Assembly (NCBI GenBank): GCA_025359865.1
Contig: JANYDH010000161.1
Location: 1-59,121, forward strand
From: Actinomycetes bacterium
GTDB lineage: Bacteria; Actinomycetota; Acidimicrobiia; Acidimicrobiales; Ilumatobacteraceae
Direction: 5' to 3'
DNA length: 59,121 nucleotides
The translations under genes and the position numbers were made by a program. Shown here piece after piece: positions 53,826-59,121 of the stretch. How positions within the stretch are numbered: the stretch's first letter is position 1; each line of letters opens with the position of its first letter. Below the pieces are notes generated by a model that worked only from the letters and a program-made list of their open reading frames with translations, ran no database searches and had not been told where the DNA came from.

Positions 53826-55043
53826 ATGACCAACACCATGGTCTATCGTAAGAGTTCGGCTCGCCACCGGTGGCCGTTGCTTGTTGCCCTATTGATCTCG
53901 CTCGTGGGTGACGAGTTCGCAGTCATCGCAGCCACCTTCTCGCTCGCCGAGCAAAGAGCCGCCGGCCTGATGGTCGGCCTTATGCTCCTCCTCCAAATCG
54001 GTCCGCGCATACTTCTCGGCAGGCGACTTGGCAGGCTTGTTGATCGCGTTGGCGCTTGGCGGGTACTACGTGTTGTTCTGCCTCTTGAGGCACTCGCCGC
54101 GGGCGCGCTGGTGGCGGCTCCAGACAACGCAGCGGTTCTGCTGTCCGGCATCGCAGCGCTTGCCGTTCTCGGTACGGCCACGCAGCCCGCCGTACTGAAG
54201 CTAGGAAGTCAGATTGCGACGAATCCTCAGCAACTAGCTCGCACGAACGCGCTACTCGAGGCCGTTGCGAACGCCTCCCTGCTGCTCGGACCCGCGCTGG
54301 GCGGTGTCGTAATCGAGCTCGCTGGAAGGCGCGCCGTCTTCCTCATCGACGGGTTCAGTTTTCTCGTCGCGTTCGCGGTCCTAGGAGCGATGCTGCCACA
54401 GCGGGCCCCTTTGGCAAAGGCTCATCCCCTCGACCCGCAGCGACGCAGCGAAGCAAATCGAGTCTCCATTTACGCCTTTGCGCCGCTGAGGCTTGCCCTG
54501 CCTGCGGTGTACGTCGCGATCGCCGCATCGTCAGCGACGAGCGTTGCATTCGTCTTTCTCGTCGAGCAACACTTCGGAAAGGGTGAACTGACATACGGTC
54601 TGCTCGCTGCCGCATGGGGTCTTGGCGCGCTCGGTGCCGCGTCCTTGGTAGCGCGACGGGGCGCCGGAACGCTTGCCCCACAACGGGTGACACTCCTCGC
54701 GGCAGTCGTTCTTGGGCTGTCGTTAGCATTTGCCGGTCTCACTACGAACGTTGCGTTAGTCGGCGTGGTGTGGGTCCTCGGCGGTGCGGCGAACTCGCTA
54801 CACAACATCGCTATTCGGCAGCTCATTTTCGACAGCGTCCACGAGGAGCATCGAGGAGAGGCCTTCGGTCAGCTAGGTAGCCACTCCAACGTATTCGTAC
54901 TTGTCGGTTTCGTCTTAGGAAGCGGCGTCGCAGCCCGATGGCCAGCTTTGACCTACGTCGTCGGCGGTGCCGTCGGTTCCACGATTGCGTTGGTTCGCCT
55001 CGTGTCGGCTGTCCGCCACTCGCCTCAACTCAGGAAGGTATGA
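53826..55043 (+). CDS. MFS exporter of the RiPP-like operon
   Basis: 405 residues, 12 predicted spans. WPLLVALLISLVGDEFAVIAATFSLAEQ is the first span, followed by GRRLGRLVDRVGAWRVLRVVLPLEAL (A-motif loop). The layout is like enterobactin/macrolide-type exporters. It starts one base after the HExxH stop and ends one base before the methyltransferase ATG, so it belongs to the operon and probably exports the modified peptide. Confidence 0.88.
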   Translation: MTNTMVYRKSSARHRWPLLVALLISLVGDEFAVIAATFSLAEQRAAGLMVGLMLLLQIGPRILLGRRLGRLVDRVGAWRVLRVVLPLEALAAGALVAAPDNAAVLLSGIAALAVLGTATQPAVLKLGSQIATNPQQLARTNALLEAVANASLLLGPALGGVVIELAGRRAVFLIDGFSFLVAFAVLGAMLPQRAPLAKAHPLDPQRRSEANRVSIYAFAPLRLALPAVYVAIAASSATSVAFVFLVEQHFGKGELTYGLLAAAWGLGALGAASLVARRGAGTLAPQRVTLLAAVVLGLSLAFAGLTTNVALVGVVWVLGGAANSLHNIAIRQLIFDSVHEEHRGEAFGQLGSHSNVFVLVGFVLGSGVAARWPALTYVVGGAVGSTIALVRLVSAVRHSPQLRKV

Positions 55044-55044
55044 C

Positions 55045-55918
55045 ATGAACTCAACGATCCCGGACGCCAGACTTGAAGCATTCCCGCAATTCTCGAGGAT
55101 AGCCCATGAGTTGGGCGCTGAACTGGATTCGATCGGGTTCTATGAGGGTGTGTTTCGTGAGTACGTGGATGATCTCAACCGTGGCGTGACGTGGGACGTC
55201 GACCTCGTTGAGACACATCTACGAGACCATCTTCAGCCCGTCAATTCGCTCATCGTCGATCTAGGCGGTGGCTCCGGGCGCCTCTCTCGCGCTCGCGCAC
55301 CGCGGATGGAACGTCGCCTTGATCGACAACTCAACGGACCAACTTCAAGCGGCCAAAGCCGCGGCCGGCGAACAGAACATCAAGCTGCTGGTAGTCGAAG
55401 CCTTCAGTTTAACGTCTGAGTGTCCGCCGCCGATCGCGGGGGCGGCGGCAGCGTTCACCTCTGCCGGGACACTGAACTGCTTCGTCACTGAGGAAGCGGT
55501 CGCCCACTTCCTCCGGTGTGCCTCCACGATCGTCGAGAGCAACGGTCACCTCTTCCTCCCCGTGTTCGACGATCCCGCCCTGCAGCGATTCGAGCGAACG
55601 ATGACAGGACAGATCTACTCCCATGTCCTTCGCCGGGGCGAGGAGACATCGGTCATCTGGACGGCCCTTTGCTTTGACTTGGCCTCAGCGATCCTGCGCC
55701 AACCCTGCTACACATCTACGGTCGCTGGCGATCGGTCGAAGCACTACATGTGTGTGAGCGAGGACCGGATCTGGACCCCCTCGGCGTTGATTCCCCTGAT
55801 CGAGCGTTCACCCTGGACATTGAAGCTGCTTTCATCTGCTGAGGTCCAAGGCGGAGGAGCGAGTGGCTGGCCGTTCAGGATGATGGTGCTAGCCAATGAC
55901 GGCGGATCGTCCCAATGA
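55045..55918 (+). pseudogene. SAM methyltransferase with one-base frameshift
   Basis: Frame one (ATG 55045) reads to SLIVDLGGGSG, SAM motif I; after one extra base near 55278-55282 (TCCGGGCGCC) the second frame continues ASLALAHRGWNVALIDNSTDQLQAAKAAAGEQNI, which is motif I to II of the same enzyme, then AFTSAGTLNCFV and HLFLPVFDDPAL. Joined it would be about 290 residues. Its end overlaps the PqqD-like ATG. Either a sequencing indel, a decay event or a programmed +1 shift; the rest is intact in sequence. Confidence 0.75.
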
Positions 55919-56211
55919 AAGGGTCCGCTTTCACAAGTCACGCGGCGGGACTCGAGATCGTGCCCCTGGTCGATCGCTCCGGGGCGTTCGTGTTCAGGCC
56001 AAACCCTCCGGGGGCGGTACTGCTCGCCCCCTACTCCTTGCTTGTGCTCCTCTCCTGCGAGGGCCGAACTTTGGACGACGCGCTTGTCGGGCTCCAGACA
56101 AGAATTCACTCCGAGGATAGCGTCAAGGTGCAACGCGCGTTCTGGCTCGCGGTCGGACAACTCGTCGACGAGGGCCTGCTTGAGATTGCTCGAGTGAGAG
56201 ACGCCACATGA
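55915..56211 (+). CDS. PqqD-like RiPP recognition protein
   Basis: 98 residues. VFRPNPPGAVLLAPYSLLVLLSCEGRTLDDALVGLQTRI and LAVGQLVDEGLLEIARV match the winged-helix layout of PqqD-type RRE domains (N-terminal strands, the GxTxxD helix start, and the final GLL strand), which bind leader peptides and hand them to modifying enzymes. ATGA overlaps at both ends couple it to the methyltransferase and the cupin. Confidence 0.72.
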   Translation: MKGSAFTSHAAGLEIVPLVDRSGAFVFRPNPPGAVLLAPYSLLVLLSCEGRTLDDALVGLQTRIHSEDSVKVQRAFWLAVGQLVDEGLLEIARVRDAT

Positions 56212-57092
56212 GCGGCGACAACGACTTGCTCGCCTCTGCGATCTCGGGTGCCCTTCGAAGCTTCGCGTCAGATCAGGGCTGGGAAAGGACAACGCACTCG
56301 GCCCACGATGATCGACTCGGCGATCTCTTCGGGTTGAAGGAACTACGAGAACTGCTTGCGAACGTTCGCGTTCCGACCGGAATGTTCCGAGTGCTCCGAG
56401 ATTCGGTGCCGCTTCCGCACAAGCCATTCACCGTGCCCGTGCTGTCCGACGGGCGGCACGTTTTCGACGCTCTAGACCCAGTGGTCGCCCTCCAGGCCGT
56501 GAGCGGAGGCTCGTCGCTTCTCCTCGCTTCGCTACACGAGTACTGGCCACGAGTGAGAACGCTTTGTGCGACACTCTCGGAGCAGACTGCCCTCAGCTGC
56601 GAGGCTTTCGCTGTAGTCAGCGGAGCTGACTCGCCAGGCTTTGCACCGCATTTCGACCCGAACGATCAACTGGTCGTGCAGTGTGCAGGAACCAAGCACT
56701 GGAAGGTCTTCGCCCAGGCAGGAGAGGTGCCGACCACGGGCGACCCTGTCGAGCTTGGGGACAAAGGCCCCCCCATGTTCGAGCGGGATCTCACTGTTGG
56801 CGACGTTCTGTACCTTCCGCGGGGCTGCCCACATTTTGCGCAGAGTGGACACTCGACCTCCGTCCACGTGACGATCATTATGCGACGGTTGACTCACTCT
56901 ATGGTCCTCGCAGACGCGTGGGATGCTGCTCTCGAGCGGCGGCGCCTTGCCGATCAGTCGCTGCCGCCATTTTGGACAGACGACGCCTCGAGCGCAGCGG
57001 CCGCAGTTCAGGACCTATGCAGAGAACTCCTCAGTGCGTTACCCGACCTCATTCGGACACGCCTCGGGATGGACGCTGCCCCATTGAGATAG
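56208..57092 (+). CDS. JmjC/cupin-4 type 2-oxoglutarate oxygenase
   Basis: 294 residues. H148-F-D150 in FAPHFDPNDQLVVQCAGTKHW and H209 in LYLPRGCPHF give the Fe-binding triad of the ribosomal-oxygenase-like JmjC family (YcfD, MINA). LTVGDVLYLPRGCPHFAQSGHSTSVHVTIIM is very typical. Characterised relatives hydroxylate Arg or His in ribosomal proteins; here the operon suggests the peptide as substrate. Final gene of the operon. Confidence 0.82.
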   Translation: MSGDNDLLASAISGALRSFASDQGWERTTHSAHDDRLGDLFGLKELRELLANVRVPTGMFRVLRDSVPLPHKPFTVPVLSDGRHVFDALDPVVALQAVSGGSSLLLASLHEYWPRVRTLCATLSEQTALSCEAFAVVSGADSPGFAPHFDPNDQLVVQCAGTKHWKVFAQAGEVPTTGDPVELGDKGPPMFERDLTVGDVLYLPRGCPHFAQSGHSTSVHVTIIMRRLTHSMVLADAWDAALERRRLADQSLPPFWTDDASSAAAAVQDLCRELLSALPDLIRTRLGMDAAPLR

Positions 57093-57208
57093 ACGTCAAG
57101 GCTGCCCGGACGCCCGAAGCGGCGCAGTCGAACAGAGTTGGCGAGGAGCGGACTCCGGTGTCGATCGGGTCTGCGTAGCACTGCCAATCGTGCGCGCCGG
57201 GCATGTGA
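57093..57208. other. intergenic gap between convergent genes
   Basis: 116 bp between the cupin and the relaxase-helicase stop. GGCGCGCAGCGCAAGGC-type GC-rich sequence near 57215 may form a hairpin; I see no certain terminator. Confidence 0.4.
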
Positions 57209-59121
57209 TCACAACTCGATGCCTTGCGCTGCGCGCCCCGTGATCGCCTGCGACTCAATCGGGCGGCGAACGGAGGTGACATAGCCATCTACCTCGATGC
57301 GGCTTGCAACGTAGGCACTCTTGTCGAGGATTCTGGGATGCGGCCCGAGTCCGTCGGCGATTTCGAAGGCGGCTTGGTGTTGGGCGAGCCGACCGGCGGC
57401 GGCATCCCATTGCCGAGCGGCCGGGCCGGGTGCTGGTCGGTCGCCGATGGTGTTGACGATCGCGTCCGGGGGTTCGAGACGCGTGATCCTGGTCCGGACT
57501 CGAAGGTCGTGGTCCAGCCGCTCGTCGATCGCGTTAATCTTCGTTTCGAGGTCGGGGCGTCGGCGTAGATTCGCTTTCGCTTGCGCCTCCGCATGTCGGA
57601 GGCGTTCGAGTGTGCTGACCGCGATGCTGAGTTCGCTTTCAGCCGCCTTCACGGCTGTTGGTGTTCGTTCGATGTCGACTCGTGCCGCAGTGATCTCGGT
57701 GGCGTGTTTGCGGCGGTGGAGTGGTCGGTCGTAGTTCGCCAGGACGTCCTCGGCGAGGTGGAACGCAGCGGTTATCTGGGTGATCGTCTTCTCGGCGGTT
57801 GCTTTGGTGCGCTCGGCCTGCTGGCGTTCGGCGGGTAGCCGTTGGAGGGTGTTCTCGGCTTGTTCGATCGTGGCGGCGACGTCGTAGCGCTGCTCGAGGA
57901 GTTCGCGGAGTTGGCTGCCGTCGAGAAGGCCTGGGCGGTGAGGTTGCTCGTCGCGGAGTTCTGCTCGTCGTGCGTGGGCGGGGAGGTCGATCCAGTCGGT
58001 GGCGATGGATTGGGCGAAGACGTCGACGGCGGTTTGTTCGCCGTTGACGACCATGAACGCTTCGTTGATGCCGGTACCGCGGGTCATCGCGACGTAGAGG
58101 TTGCGGACGTCGGTGGGCTTCTCGTAGAAGCTGACCCCGCCTTGGACATTGCGCCCCTGAGCACCCATCACGGTCCGTGCGTAGGCAAGCTCGACATGCT
58201 CGGCCACATAGTTGGCGGGAAGCCGGACAGTGCCGTTGTTGCCGGTCGCGGTGAGTGATCCGTCGGGGTGGATGTGGCCGACGGTCCACACGGCACGGTT
58301 GCGGACCATTTCACCCCGATCGGTGGTGAGCCACCGGTCGTTCTGACGGGTCGCGATCTCATCACGCGCGTGAACCTGGTAGACGCCAACGGTGAGCTGC
58401 CGGCCGTCGGAGTCGATCTCGCCCGCGTTGATGCGGGTTTGTTGGCAGCGTTGGTTGAGTCGTTCGGTTGCTTCGTTGGTCGGCGCCATCAGCAGGCCCT
58501 TGTTGCCGGCCTGGCGGCGTTCCCACCACGCGGCGACGCTGGCCCGTTCCATCTGATTCAGGGTGCCGGAGTGAAGTCGGCCGTGCTGCTCATAGACCTC
58601 GGCGACAGTGACATCACCGCGCCGTAGGCGCAGGCTGGCTTCGCGTTCCCATTCGTTGTCGAAGCGATGAACGCGGTCAAGTTCGATCGCGCCGAAGGTG
58701 TCGACGAGGAGATCGAACATGCCGCCACGACCGACGGCTGAGAACTGCAACGGGTCCCCGACCAGCGCGATCCGCCAACCCTTCACGTCGGCGAGATCGG
58801 CGAGTTCGGCGAGCTTGGTGGTCGGCAACATCCCGGCTTCGTCGACGATGACAGTGGCGCCGACGGGGAGGTCGTATCGGTGATCGGGCGGGCGGTTGAG
58901 GCGGTGCTCGATGAGCAGCTTGTCGAGCGTGTCAGCGACCAGCCCAGTCTCGTCGGACAGCACTTCGGCCGCGGTCGCCGACGGTGCGACACCGAACACG
59001 GCGCGCCCATCGGCACGTAGTTGGGCGACAGCTGGTGCGAGGGCGGTGGTCTTGCCGGTTCCGGCCGGGCCGACGACAAGCACGATGTCGGCGGTGCCGG
59101 CGACAGCTGCCGCGCCTTCGG
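57209..59121 (-). CDS. MobF/TraA-type relaxase, helicase and C-terminal part (5' end outside window)
   Basis: At least 637 residues; the frame remains open to the window edge. VVGPAGTGKTTALAPAVAQLRADGRAV is the first Walker A of the RecD-like helicase, VIVDEAGMLPTTKLAELADLADVKGWRIALVGDPLQFSAVGRGGMF Walker B and motif III, VELAYARTVMGAQGRNVQGGV and NLYVAMTRGT motifs V and VI. A long Gln/Arg/Ala coiled coil follows (EQAENTLQRLPAERQQAERTKATAEK). The N-terminal TrwC-like relaxase domain should lie beyond the window. Nicking and unwinding of transferred DNA in conjugation. Confidence 0.9.
   Translation of the reverse strand, partial: EGAAAVAGTADIVLVVGPAGTGKTTALAPAVAQLRADGRAVFGVAPSATAAEVLSDETGLVADTLDKLLIEHRLNRPPDHRYDLPVGATVIVDEAGMLPTTKLAELADLADVKGWRIALVGDPLQFSAVGRGGMFDLLVDTFGAIELDRVHRFDNEWEREASLRLRRGDVTVAEVYEQHGRLHSGTLNQMERASVAAWWERRQAGNKGLLMAPTNEATERLNQRCQQTRINAGEIDSDGRQLTVGVYQVHARDEIATRQNDRWLTTDRGEMVRNRAVWTVGHIHPDGSLTATGNNGTVRLPANYVAEHVELAYARTVMGAQGRNVQGGVSFYEKPTDVRNLYVAMTRGTGINEAFMVVNGEQTAVDVFAQSIATDWIDLPAHARRAELRDEQPHRPGLLDGSQLRELLEQRYDVAATIEQAENTLQRLPAERQQAERTKATAEKTITQITAAFHLAEDVLANYDRPLHRRKHATEITAARVDIERTPTAVKAAESELSIAVSTLERLRHAEAQAKANLRRRPDLETKINAIDERLDHDLRVRTRITRLEPPDAIVNTIGDRPAPGPAARQWDAAAGRLAQHQAAFEIADGLGPHPRILDKSAYVASRIEVDGYVTSVRRPIESQAITGRAAQGIEL

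Overview
The window is high-GC DNA from an actinobacterium, probably a member of the Acidimicrobiia. The phylum call rests on an actinobacterial integration host factor (mihF), a PriA with no Walker A motif, and the gene order carA-carB-pyrD-mihF-gmk-rpoZ-coaBC-metK-priA. The class call is inference only. All frameshifts I found lie outside the housekeeping blocks.

Bases 1-17615 are dense core genome: aroQ, an Xaa-Pro peptidase, efp, nusB and a DUF2079 membrane protein, then the pyrimidine/nucleotide/SAM cluster carA to priA, an RsmC-like methyltransferase on the minus strand and an acyl-CoA synthetase. A double palindrome sits in front of carA. Bases 17616-18494 hold no gene but carry several palindromic repeats and a very long hairpin.

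Bases 18.5-38.5 kb form an accessory island. It is packed with toxin-antitoxin modules (VapBC, RHH-MazF, two near-identical YefM-YoeB pairs, HicAB, MNT-HepT and others), lone metabolic genes, two truncated or junction genes, and copies of a small HTH gene headed by a conserved direct repeat. The island ends at an intact tRNA-Val(UAC) on the minus strand. The repeats share sequence and orientation with this tRNA's 3' end, which suggests serial insertion at the tRNA. A roughly 1 kb block at 36.4-37.5 kb (RluA fragment plus a homocysteine S-methyltransferase) looks alphaproteobacterial.

Bases 38.6-44.4 kb return to a core-like stretch: inositol-phosphatase family protein, two hypothetical proteins, 6-phosphofructokinase, a DUF1330 protein and an SRPBCC protein. 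Here a thioredoxin-fold gene is interrupted by a single in-frame TGA where its redox Cys belongs. A SECIS-like hairpin begins 14 nt after the TGA, so this is a strong selenoprotein candidate.

Bases 44.6-59.1 kb are a second accessory region: a decayed oxidoreductase, an MFS gene, decayed and intact toxin-antitoxin modules, a truncated tyrosine integrase, and two copies of a tRNA 3'-half flanking a DUF433/DUF5615 pair. Next to them is a compact operon (52525-57092): short peptide, HExxH-type putative peptide hydroxylase, MFS exporter, methyltransferase (with a frameshift), PqqD-like protein and JmjC/cupin oxygenase. I read this as an undescribed RiPP-type pathway with two different oxygenases. 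It abuts the helicase part of a MobF/TraA-type relaxase that runs off the end of the window, so it may ride on a conjugative element.
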